Source: Pseudomonadota bacterium
GTDB taxonomy: Bacteria > Pseudomonadota > Alphaproteobacteria > Rhizobiales > Xanthobacteraceae
Direction of reading: 5' to 3'
Assembly (NCBI GenBank): GCA_023432885.1
Contig: JAEZEU010000510.1
Span: 1-12,667 of the forward strand
Length of the DNA stretch: 12,667 bases
This document shows, in pieces, positions 1 to 6,158 of this stretch. A program made the position numbers and the translations under genes. Numbering within the stretch: position 1 is the first letter of the stretch; the number at the start of each line of letters is the position of its first letter. The notes beneath the pieces are model-generated. The model was not told where the DNA came from, ran no database searches, and was given only the letters and a program-made list of their open reading frames with translations.

Positions 1-488
1 CCGAGCTGCGCACGTCGATCGACGACGTTCCGGCGCGCATCACTTCGCTTTTGGAAGAGCGCAAGAAGCTGGAGCGCGATCTCTCCGATGCGCGCAAGAA
101 GCTTGCGATGGGCGGCGGCGCCTCCGCAGGCAACGGCGCGGCCGGCGGCGTCCGGGAGGTCGGCAATGTGAAATTGCTGGCGCGTGCGGTCGAGGGCGTC
201 GAGACCAAGGATCTGAAGAGCCTGGTCGATGACGGCAAGAAGCAGATAGGCTCGGGCGTCGTCGCCATCGTCGGCGTCACCGAGGACGGCAAGGCCGGCA
301 TCGTGGTCGGCGTTACCCCCGATCTCACCTCGCGCTTCAACGCGGTCGAACTCGTGCGCAAGGGTTCTGAGGCGCTCGGCGGCAAGGGCGGCGGCGGGCG
401 GCCCGACATGGCGCAGGCCGGCGGGCCCGACGGCGCCAGGGCCAATGCCGCGCTCTCGGCGATCGAAAAGGCCATGTCCGGCGCTTGA
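1..488 (+). CDS. alaS: Alanyl-tRNA synthetase, C-terminal end (partial)
   Basis: This is the 3' end of a gene that enters from the left edge; the first complete codon is at 3 and the TGA stop is at 486-488. The roughly 160 residues cover the end of the coiled linker (Leu/Glu/Arg/Lys-rich, ending in an Arg-Lys-Lys-Leu helix) and the C-terminal DHHA1/C-Ala domain. That domain is recognised by its valine-rich strands and the glycine-rich motif GGKGGGGRPDMAQAGG near the end, which is typical of alanyl-tRNA synthetases. AlaRS charges tRNA-Ala in the cytoplasm, and the C-Ala domain helps bind the tRNA elbow and assists editing. The glycine run has four glycines before Arg-Pro where I would expect three, a small oddity. 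An internal TTG at 51 could be mistaken for a start, but the frame is open upstream with good AlaRS-like sequence. A hairpin follows the stop. Confidence 0.93.
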   Translation, partial: ELRTSIDDVPARITSLLEERKKLERDLSDARKKLAMGGGASAGNGAAGGVREVGNVKLLARAVEGVETKDLKSLVDDGKKQIGSGVVAIVGVTEDGKAGIVVGVTPDLTSRFNAVELVRKGSEALGGKGGGGRPDMAQAGGPDGARANAALSAIEKAMSGA

Positions 489-505
489 TCGTTGGGCGCC
501 TGATC

Positions 506-538
506 GCCCGGCTCGCCTTGAGGAATCTCAAGCCGGGC
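506..538 (+). terminator. Hairpin after alaS, probable terminator
   Basis: GCCCGG (506-511) pairs with CCGGGC (533-538) and CTTGAG (517-522) pairs with CTCAAG (527-532) around a GAAT loop. A five-base bulge lies on the left arm. There is no clear T run after it, so the intrinsic terminator call is moderate. Its position 17 bases after the alaS stop supports the call. Confidence 0.5.
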
Positions 539-616
539 AAATGACCTTGGTCTAGGAATTTCTCATGGTTTCCTGATCTCGGCGCACCAGGCGGCAGACG
601 CGCGACCGGAGAGGCA

Positions 617-1845
617 GTGGCGATCATTTCGCACCGAAGGAAGCTGCATCACCCGGACCTGCGGGACCGGCTCTACGAGTTGCTTGAGCACGATCATCTG
701 GCGGATACCGTCGGCGCCCGCTTCGTCAACGCCATCATCCTTGTCATCGTTCTTGACGTGACAGCGATGATATTGGCCTCGGTGCCCGAAATCGACGTGC
801 GCTTCGGAACCTGGCTTACCTTTGTCAAGATCGGTGCCGCGGCCATCTTTGCGCTGGAGTACGTCGCACGGCTCTGGAGCGTGGCCGGCCACGCCCCGCG
901 CCGCGCTTCGCCGTCACGGGACCGGATCGGTTATGTCTTCTCCGGTCTCGGCATCATCGATCTGATGGCGTTCCTGCCGGCCTCGATCGCCCTTGCCGTC
1001 GGCAATCGCTCGATGCTGGTGCTGCTCGGCGTGCTGCCATTCTTCAAGCTGATCCGCTATTCGCCGGCGATGCGCTCGCTGCTGGCGGCGATCCATGCCG
1101 AGCGGCGCACCCTGTTCGGGTGTCTCGTGATCCTCACCGGGGCGGTCCTGCTGTTTGCTACGCTGCTCTATTCCATCGAACGAGACGTGCAGCCCGACAA
1201 GTTCGGCACCGTTCCGCAGGCGATGTGGTGGGCGATCGTGACGCTGGGCACCGTGGGTTACGGCGACGTGGTGCCGATCACGCCGCTGGGCAAGGTGGTG
1301 TCGGTCTTCACCATCGTCAGCGGACTGGTGATGATCGCGCTGCCGATCGCGATCATCTCGACCGCCATTGCCGAGGAGGTCCGCCGCCGGGACTTCGTCG
1401 TCACCTGGGGCATGCTGGCGCGGGTGCCGCTGTTTTCGCATCTGCGCGCCGCCGAAATCGCCGACATCATGCCTCTGCTGCAGGCCCGGACCATCGAAGC
1501 GGGCGAGGTGCTGGTGCGACGGGGCGAGGTGGCGAAGTCGATGTATTTCATTACAGCCGGCGAAGTCGAGATCGATCTGCAAGCCAGCGGGTGCGGCTCA
1601 CGGACGGCACATTCTTCGGAGAGATCGCACTCCTGCACCGGACAAAGCGGAGCGGTACGGTGACAGCGAGCCGCAAGACGCGGTTGCTGGTGCTCGATGC
1701 CCAGGATTTCCATGCGTTGATCGAGCGCATGCCCACGCTGGCCGCCCACGTGCACAGGACGGCGAAGGCGCGGCTCGGAGAGACCGGCGATCTGGCTAGC
1801 GTCGAGATTGCGCAGGCGCAGAAAGAGCCGAACGAGGACGCCTGA
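617..1845 (+). pseudogene. Cyclic-nucleotide-gated K+ channel (MlotiK1-like), frameshifted in the ligand-binding domain
   Basis: GTG start at 617 with a GGAGAGG ribosome site at 608-614. The intact frame runs to TGA at 1661-1663 (348 codons). It encodes six membrane helices (about residues 36-56, 65-87, 110-127, 132-152, 167-187 and 226-252) and a pore loop with the K+ selectivity filter TVGYGD at residues 212-217. The fourth helix has few regularly spaced arginines, as in MlotiK1, which suggests a ligand-gated rather than voltage-gated channel. The cyclic-nucleotide-binding domain begins near residue 270. After about residue 322 (near 1583) its sequence continues in another frame, from about 1588 to TGA at 1843-1845, including the conserved Phe-Phe-Gly-Glu-Ile-Ala-Leu of the phosphate-binding cassette. 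Adding one base in 1583-1587, for example a third C after GCC, restores a 409-residue protein. It is either a recent pseudogene, a truncated channel, or a sequence error. The open icd frame crosses its 3' part on the other strand. Confidence 0.8.
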
Positions 1846-3114
1846 TCTTGGCCGCCGGACGCCGGGCGTCGCGGCCCGGCATCCGGGATTACCGTGTACC
1901 GGCTTGGCCATCGCCGTGGGAAGATTTTCGGAAACCTTGTCGAGGAAGCCGGTCGTCGACAGCCAGCGCTGATCGGCTCCGACCAGGAGGGCCAAGTCCT
2001 TGGTCATATAGCCGGCTTCGACCGTATCTATGCAGACCTTCTCCAGCGTCGTCGCGAACTTCGCCAGTTCCGCATTGTTGTCGAGCTTGGCGCGGTGGGC
2101 GAGGCCACGCGTCCAGGCGAAGATGGAAGCGATCGAGTTGGTCGAGGTCTCCTTGCCCTTCTGGTGCTCGCGGTAGTGGCGGGTCACCGTGCCATGGGCG
2201 GCCTCGGCTTCCACCGTCTTGCCGTCGGGGGTGAGCAGCACCGAGGTCATCAGGCCGAGCGAGCCATAGCCTTGCGCCACCGTGTCGGACTGCACGTCGC
2301 CGTCGTAGTTCTTGCATGCCCATACATAGCCGCCGGACCACTTCAGGGCCGAAGCCACCATGTCATCGATCAGCCGGTGCTCATAAGTCAGGCCCTTGGC
2401 GTCGAATTCCTTCTTGAATTCGCGCTCGAAGATGTCCTGGAAGATGTCCTTGAAGCGGCCGTCATAGACCTTCAGGATCGTGTTCTTGGTCGAGAGGTAG
2501 ACCGGATAACCGCGCATCAGCCCGTAATTGAACGAGGCGCGGGCGAAGTCGATGATGGAATCGTCGAGATTGTACATCTGCATCGCGACGCCGGCGCCGG
2601 GCGTCTTGAAGACTTCCCGTTCGATGACCGTGCCGTCCTCGCCGACGAATTTCATCGACAGCGTGCCCTTGCCGGGGAATTTGATGTCGGTGGCACGGTA
2701 CTGGTCGCCATAGGCGTGGCGGCCGATGATGATCGGCTTGGTCCAGCCGGGCACCAGGCGCGGCACGTTTTTGCAGATGATCGGCTCGCGGAAGATCACG
2801 CCGCCGAGGATGTTGCGGATGGTGCCGTTCGGCGACTTCCACATCTCCTTCAGACCGAATTCCTTCACCCGGGCTTCATCCGGGGTGATGGTGGCGCACT
2901 TGACGCCGACGCCGACTTTCTTGATCGCGTTGGCAGCGTCGATCGTGACCTGGTCGTTGGTCTTGTCGCGGTATTCCATCCCGAGGTCGAAATATAGTAG
3001 CTCAACGTCAAGGAAGGGGTGGATCAGCTTGTCCTTGATGTACTGCCAGATGATCCGAGTCATCTCGTCGCCATCGAGTTCGACGACGGGGTTGGACACC
3101 TTGATTTTTGCCAT
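1258..3114 (-). CDS. icd: NADP-dependent isocitrate dehydrogenase; the open frame runs past the normal C-terminus
   Basis: Converts isocitrate to 2-oxoglutarate, CO2 and NADPH in the cytoplasm (TCA cycle). ATG is at 3114 with AAGAGG about 11 bases upstream. Residues 1-403 match the homodimeric, eukaryote-like IDH class closely. The substrate residues Ser94, Asn96, Arg100, Arg109, Arg132 and Tyr139 fall at the same numbers as in human IDH1; Lys210, Asp273 and Asp277 are the lysine and metal ligands. The signature NYDGDVQSD is at 269-277 and the NADP-phosphate motif HGTVTRHYR at 307-315. Family members usually end near residue 404. Here the frame has no stop there and continues about 215 residues to 1258. 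That tail is antisense to the channel gene and has no IDH character. A TAA at 1891-1889, one frame away and just before the terminator hairpin, is the likely original stop, so one base appears lost around 1892-1905. The functional enzyme is about 404-408 residues (roughly 1889-3114). Confidence 0.93.
   Translation of the reverse strand: MAKIKVSNPVVELDGDEMTRIIWQYIKDKLIHPFLDVELLYFDLGMEYRDKTNDQVTIDAANAIKKVGVGVKCATITPDEARVKEFGLKEMWKSPNGTIRNILGGVIFREPIICKNVPRLVPGWTKPIIIGRHAYGDQYRATDIKFPGKGTLSMKFVGEDGTVIEREVFKTPGAGVAMQMYNLDDSIIDFARASFNYGLMRGYPVYLSTKNTILKVYDGRFKDIFQDIFEREFKKEFDAKGLTYEHRLIDDMVASALKWSGGYVWACKNYDGDVQSDTVAQGYGSLGLMTSVLLTPDGKTVEAEAAHGTVTRHYREHQKGKETSTNSIASIFAWTRGLAHRAKLDNNAELAKFATTLEKVCIDTVEAGYMTKDLALLVGADQRWLSTTGFLDKVSENLPTAMAKPVHGNPGCRAATPGVRRPRSGVLVRLFLRLRNLDASQIAGLSEPRLRRPVHVGGQRGHALDQRMEILGIEHQQPRLAARCHRTAPLCPVQECDLSEECAVREPHPLACRSISTSPAVMKYIDFATSPRRTSTSPASMVRACSRGMMSAISAARRCENSGTRASMPQVTTKSRRRTSSAMAVEMIAIGSAIITSPLTMVKTDTTLPSGVIGTTSP
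1855..1886. terminator. Bidirectional terminator hairpin between the channel gene and icd
   Basis: The arms 1855-1867 and 1874-1886 pair over 13 positions with a single C-A mismatch at 1860/1881 and a six-base loop. It lies ten bases after the channel stop. It is also three bases beyond the TAA at 1891-1889 (minus strand) that would end icd if one base were restored. It fits a shared terminator for the two convergent genes. Confidence 0.65.
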
Positions 3115-3176
3115 GTCGAAAGAAGCCTCTTGGGAACAGCGCGTTTTAAGGCGGGGTGGGCAGGATTATGGCGGGG

Positions 3177-3205
3177 CTATAGCATTGCCTGTGCCCGGGC
3201 GGAAG
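3177..3205 (-). promoter_or_regulatory. Possible sigma-70-type promoter for icd
   Basis: Read on the minus strand, CTTCCG (3205-3200) and CTATAG (3182-3177) are separated by 17 bases. The -10 matches five of six bases of the alphaproteobacterial CTATAT, while the -35 matches CTTGAC only weakly. The -10 lies about 62 bases upstream of the icd ATG. Confidence 0.35.
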
Positions 3206-3401
3206 CGACGAGGGTATGCACTTTAAGCTCATCCATTGCCTCAGATTGCCGCGTTCCGCTGGTCTGGGGGCGGGCGAATCGGCCCGGCCAAACCGGCTTG
3301 CGGCCGAACTTCCAAAACCGCCGCTAACGTGATTATTCCGCTTGAGAAATTTGGCCGGACAGGCAAACGAGGGCCGAGATGGGTGGGCAGGGCTTGAGAC
3401 C

Positions 3402-3431
3402 CTGATTCCGAATGTTCGGAATTTGAATCAG
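3402..3431. promoter_or_regulatory. Nested inverted repeat before trmJ, possible operator or 5'-UTR hairpin
   Basis: The inner repeat ATTCCGAA-TG-TTCGGAAT (3405-3422) has perfect 8-base arms. The outer repeat CTGATTC (3402-3408) / GAATCAG (3425-3431) has perfect 7-base arms that share ATTC with the inner left arm, so the two pairings compete. It ends 11 bases before the trmJ ATG and could bind a dimeric regulator or fold in the mRNA leader. Confidence 0.45.
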
Positions 3432-3442
3432 AAAGTGAAGTG

Positions 3443-4642
3443 ATGTCCGGAACGGACAGGACCAAATCCGCTCCCGAACTTGCGGGCCCCGTCGTGATCC
3501 TGGTCGAGCCCCAACTCGGCGAGAACATCGGCATGGCGGCGCGCGCCATGGGCAATTTTGCGCTGACTCGCCTGCGCCTCGTCAACCCGCGCGACGGCTG
3601 GCCGAACATTGCCGCGCAGCGGGCCGCAGCCGGGGCCGACCACATCCTGGAGAAGGTCGAACTGTTCGAGACCGTGCAGACGGCGGTCGCCGACCTCGAC
3701 CTGCTGTTTGCCACCACCGCGCGTGCCCATGGCCAGGCCAAGCCCGTGCTGGCCCCGGAAGCGGCGGCGCAGGAGATCGTCGGCCATATAGCCGCCGGGG
3801 GCGGGGCCGGGATCCTGTTCGGCCGAGAGCGTTGGGGCCTGACCAACGAGGAGGTGGCGCTCGCCAACCGGATCGTGACCTTTCCGGTCAATCCGGGCTT
3901 TGCCTCGCTCAATCTGGCGCAGGCGGTGCTGCTGGTTGGCTATGAGTGGTTCAAGCTGGCGACCTCGGGCGCGCTGCCATTCGCCATGCCTGAGCGATCG
4001 GAGCGCGCCTCGCACTACCAGATCGACGCCTTCTTCGAAAACCTCGTGCGTGAGCTCGACAAGGTCGAGTTTTTGCGTCCGCGCGAGAAGCGCGACACCA
4101 TGCTGGTGAACCTGCGCAACATATTCACGCGCATGGAGCCGACCAAGCAAGACATGCATACCCTGCATGGCGTGATCATGGCGATCGCGGAAGGGCGCAA
4201 GGGGCCGGCCAAGGGCGGCGTGCTCGACGGCGAACAGGCCACGCGGCTCCGCGCGCTGCTCGCCGAGCAGGGCCAGCATGGCGCAGCGCCGGACAGCAGC
4301 AGCACCCTGAAGGGGCTCGCCCGGCTGTTGCGGCGAAACCCGACCGACGCCGAGCGCATCTTTTGGCAGGCACTCACGAAGGACCGCCGCTTCGCAGGCC
4401 AGTTCAAGCGGCAGACGCCGGTCGGCCGGCAAATCCCGGATTTCGTGTCCTTCGTTCATCGCTTGGCGATCGAACTGGTCAACCCGGATGAATCCGATGC
4501 CATCGTCGCCGACCGCGCGGCGCGAAAGGCCTGGCTGGAGCAGCGACAATACCGGGTCATTAGCGTGGCGACGGTGGATGTCGAGCGCGATCTCGCTGCC
4601 CAGCTTGACCGTTTGCAGCAAAGCCTGACCGGACGCTCTTAG
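3443..4642 (+). CDS. trmJ: TrmJ-type tRNA (Cm32/Um32) 2'-O-methyltransferase fused to a DUF559-like domain
   Basis: The protein has 399 residues. Residues 15-170 are a SPOUT (SpoU/TrmH) methyltransferase with the three knot motifs: NIGMAARAMGNF at 28-39, FGRERWGLTNEE at 126-137, and FPVNPGFASLNLAQA at 147-161, ending in Gly-Tyr-Glu-Trp. TrmJ enzymes methylate ribose 32 in the tRNA anticodon loop using S-adenosylmethionine. The helical segment at about 185-275 resembles the TrmJ C-terminal region. Residues 290-395 are an added domain like DUF559 (Vsr/PD-(D/E)XK fold), recognised by LARLLRRNPTDAER, the strand Ile-Pro-Asp-Phe-Val, the Ile-Glu-Leu strand and a Trp-Leu-Glu-x-x-x-Tyr-Arg-Val end. 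Asp333 and Glu344 are kept, but the usual Asp-Gly-Gly-Gln-His after the glutamate is replaced, so nuclease activity is doubtful. A GTG at 3440 directly precedes the ATG at 3443; either could start it. The ribosome site is weak (GTGAAG). Confidence 0.88.
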   Translation: MSGTDRTKSAPELAGPVVILVEPQLGENIGMAARAMGNFALTRLRLVNPRDGWPNIAAQRAAAGADHILEKVELFETVQTAVADLDLLFATTARAHGQAKPVLAPEAAAQEIVGHIAAGGGAGILFGRERWGLTNEEVALANRIVTFPVNPGFASLNLAQAVLLVGYEWFKLATSGALPFAMPERSERASHYQIDAFFENLVRELDKVEFLRPREKRDTMLVNLRNIFTRMEPTKQDMHTLHGVIMAIAEGRKGPAKGGVLDGEQATRLRALLAEQGQHGAAPDSSSTLKGLARLLRRNPTDAERIFWQALTKDRRFAGQFKRQTPVGRQIPDFVSFVHRLAIELVNPDESDAIVADRAARKAWLEQRQYRVISVATVDVERDLAAQLDRLQQSLTGRS

Positions 4643-4645
4643 CAG

Positions 4646-4668
4646 TTGCAACAGTGCGGCGGTTGCAA
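4646..4668. terminator. Hairpin between convergent trmJ and the TetR gene
   Basis: TTGCAAC (4646-4652) and GTTGCAA (4662-4668) are perfect 7-base arms around a 9-base loop. It sits 4 bases after the trmJ stop and 20 bases from the end of the convergent tetR-type gene, so it could end transcripts from both sides. There is no long T run. Confidence 0.5.
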
Positions 4669-4688
4669 TTCGGCCGTCGTAGGGAAGT

Positions 4689-5348
4689 TCAGACAGCAGC
4701 CAGTTCAGCCGCAGCGCCCGCGCGCTTCGGCCGTCTCGTCTTGGCGGGCTCGAACAGCGAGCCTGCGGCCAGCGCCGCGGTATCGGCCACGCGGGGGTCG
4801 CGCGACACCATGGCGGCGACGATCGCGCCGTCGATCAGCAGGGCGAGTTGATGCGCCAACAGCGCAGGGTCTGCCGCGCCCATTTCGCCCGCGAGCTTTT
4901 CGATGTGGGCGAGCACGACCTTCTTGTGACGCAGCGCGATGTTGCGGAACTGCTTCTGGTCCTTGTCGTGTTCGGCGACGGCGTTGATGAAGGGGCAGCC
5001 ATAGAAGCGATCCTCGCCGAACCAGTCCTTCAAGGTGGGAAAGATCCGCGCGAGTCTTGTCTGCGCGTCGCCGCCGCCGGCTTCGATGGCGCCGATGAAC
5101 CATTCGCGCCACTGCTTGCCTTCACTCTCCAGTACGGCGTGTACGAGATTGGTCTTGGAGCCGAACAGTTTGTAGAGCGTGGTTTTCGCCGTGCCGGCTT
5201 CGTCGATGATCGCATCGATGCCGGTGGCATTGATACCGTTCTTGCAGAACAGCCGCGTTGCTGCGTTCAGCAAGCGCCCGCGCGTGGATTCGTCATCGGC
5301 TGGAGCAAACGCCGCGGTGCGTTTCTTCTTCAAAGCTGATTTGCCCAT
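4689..5348 (-). CDS. TetR/AcrR-family transcriptional regulator
   Basis: From the ATG at 5348 the protein has 219 residues. The N-terminal helix-turn-helix is clear: RGRLLNAATRLFCKNG at 23-38, then the recognition region with Thr-Lys-like Ala-Lys-Thr-Thr-Leu-Tyr-Lys-Leu-Phe at 54-62. The C-terminal ligand domain carries Phe-Tyr-Gly-Cys-Pro-Phe-Ile-Asn-Ala at 115-123, seen in one TetR subgroup. The N-terminus is lysine-rich and the last 20 residues are Arg/Ala-rich. An in-frame TTG at 5384 has a better ribosome site (AGAAGGAA about 8 bases upstream) and would add 12 residues, so the start is uncertain. It is divergent from the OsmC-cyanase operon with about 200 bases between, so it may repress itself and that operon. 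That is inference from position, and the ligand is unknown. Confidence 0.9.
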   Translation of the reverse strand: MGKSALKKKRTAAFAPADDESTRGRLLNAATRLFCKNGINATGIDAIIDEAGTAKTTLYKLFGSKTNLVHAVLESEGKQWREWFIGAIEAGGGDAQTRLARIFPTLKDWFGEDRFYGCPFINAVAEHDKDQKQFRNIALRHKKVVLAHIEKLAGEMGAADPALLAHQLALLIDGAIVAAMVSRDPRVADTAALAAGSLFEPAKTRRPKRAGAAAELAAV

Positions 5349-5417
5349 GCGCGTCAGTAAATCGGAGCGCGGCGAAATCAGCAAGTGACATGTTCCTTCT
5401 GCTCAAAATAATCGCCG

Positions 5418-5456
5418 CCCCCGCAGCATCTGCATCGCGCGTGAGCAGCGCGGGGG
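5418..5456. repeat. Inverted repeat in the TetR/OsmC divergent region
   Basis: CCCCCGC (5418-5424) and GCGGGGG (5450-5456) are perfect 7-base arms with 25 bases between. It lies between the divergent regulator and the operon, about 70 bases upstream of the -24 element. It could be a binding site or chance in GC-rich DNA. Confidence 0.3.
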
Positions 5457-5523
5457 ATGATTAATCCGCAAGCAGGGCAGCCTAACGGCCTGCAACGTTT
5501 CGCCTTTTGGTTCGCAGGGCCTC

Positions 5524-5539
5524 TGGCACGGCTTATGCA
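5524..5539 (+). promoter_or_regulatory. Sigma-54 (RpoN) -24/-12 promoter of the OsmC-cyanase operon
   Basis: The sequence TGGCACGGCTTATGCA matches the consensus TGGCACG-N4-TTGCW with one change (ATGC for TTGC). The essential GG (5525-5526) and GC (5537-5538) are exactly 10 bases apart. Transcription would begin near 5550, leaving a leader of about 32 bases before the ATG at 5582. Sigma-54 promoters need an enhancer-binding activator such as NtrC. I see no convincing full activator site upstream. Confidence 0.6.
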
Positions 5540-5581
5540 GGAAACAGACCGTTCGGTATCCTAACTCCGGGAGAGAAACTG

Positions 5582-6124
5582 ATGACCGCGGTCGCTCAAA
5601 AAACAGTGCTGACAGGCTGCCTCGCGCCGATCGACAAGGGCGGGCTGGAGCAGCTCATCGCCAACGGCAAGGCCAACCCCAAGGTGATCAAGACCTTGAA
5701 ATGCAAGACCGTGGCCGAAGGCAAATTCCGGCACGCCAATTACATCCGCAACCTCGCGCCCTACATCGTCGACGAGCCGCCGGGCCTGCTCGGCGACGAC
5801 ACGGCGCCCAATCCGTCGGAGGCTTCGCTCGCCGCGCTCGGCTCCTGCCTTGCGGTCGGCCTGCACGCCAACGCCGTGCATCGCGGCTGGATCGTCAACA
5901 AGCTCGAGCTCGAGCTGGAGGGTGACCTCAACATCACCGCAGTGTGGGGCACGGGCGACACGAGCGAAAAGCCGGTCGGCTTCACCGACGTGCGCGTCAA
6001 GGTCGACATGGAATGCGAGGGCATCGCGCAGGAGGAAATCAGCGCGCTGGTGGCGCATGTGAAAAAGTGGTCGCCCGTCGCCAATACGTTCACGCGGCCG
6101 GTCAATCTCGAGGTCGGTGTGTAG
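5582..6124 (+). CDS. OsmC-family protein
   Basis: The protein has 180 residues, with ATG at 5582 and a GGAG ribosome site at 5570-5573. An upstream in-frame GTG at 5507 lies before the promoter match and is rejected. The OsmC/Ohr fold is recognised by the block NPSEASLAALGSCLAVG at 77-93, with the conserved Cys89 at the start of the central helix, and by the C-terminal strand region with Ser-Pro-Val-Ala-Asn-Thr at 164-169. OsmC/Ohr proteins reduce organic hydroperoxides with a cysteine pair. Here the second cysteine position, normally Cys-Pro, is Ser164, so the classical two-cysteine peroxidase cycle looks incomplete. Other cysteines are at 13, 41 and 145. It is the first gene of the operon, 34 bases before the next gene. 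A role in sulfur or persulfide handling, rather than peroxide reduction, is possible from the neighbouring rhodanese but is inference. Confidence 0.88.
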   Translation: MTAVAQKTVLTGCLAPIDKGGLEQLIANGKANPKVIKTLKCKTVAEGKFRHANYIRNLAPYIVDEPPGLLGDDTAPNPSEASLAALGSCLAVGLHANAVHRGWIVNKLELELEGDLNITAVWGTGDTSEKPVGFTDVRVKVDMECEGIAQEEISALVAHVKKWSPVANTFTRPVNLEVGV

Positions 6125-6158
6125 GCAAACGCAAGCGAGAAGGTGCGGGGAGGCGATC

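Larger units (their letters stand above)
3115..3442. other. Divergent intergenic region between icd and trmJ
   Basis: These 328 bases separate two divergent genes. I see no convincing protein frame: short open frames here are extensions of antisense frames and lack ribosome sites. It holds a possible icd promoter on the minus strand and a nested inverted repeat just before trmJ, both listed separately. The middle (about 3230-3340) is GC-rich with no structure I can name. Confidence 0.6.

Noticed and set aside
1894..2997. 367-codon open frame on the plus strand over icd
   Set aside because: Antisense to the conserved IDH sequence; composition is that of a reverse-frame shadow.
3428..4651. 407-codon open frame on the minus strand under trmJ
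   Set aside because: Full antisense shadow of a gene with clear SPOUT motifs; the reverse product resembles no family.
5385..5400. ACATGT palindrome next to the TetR start as a TetR operator
   Set aside because: Six bases are too few to distinguish from chance, and no extended symmetry surrounds it.
5500..5520. Possible NtrC-type site (GCC-TTTT-GGT core) before the sigma-54 promoter
   Set aside because: Only the inner bases fit the GCACC-N5-GGTGC type consensus, and it lies about 10 bases from the -24 element, too close for a normal enhancer site.
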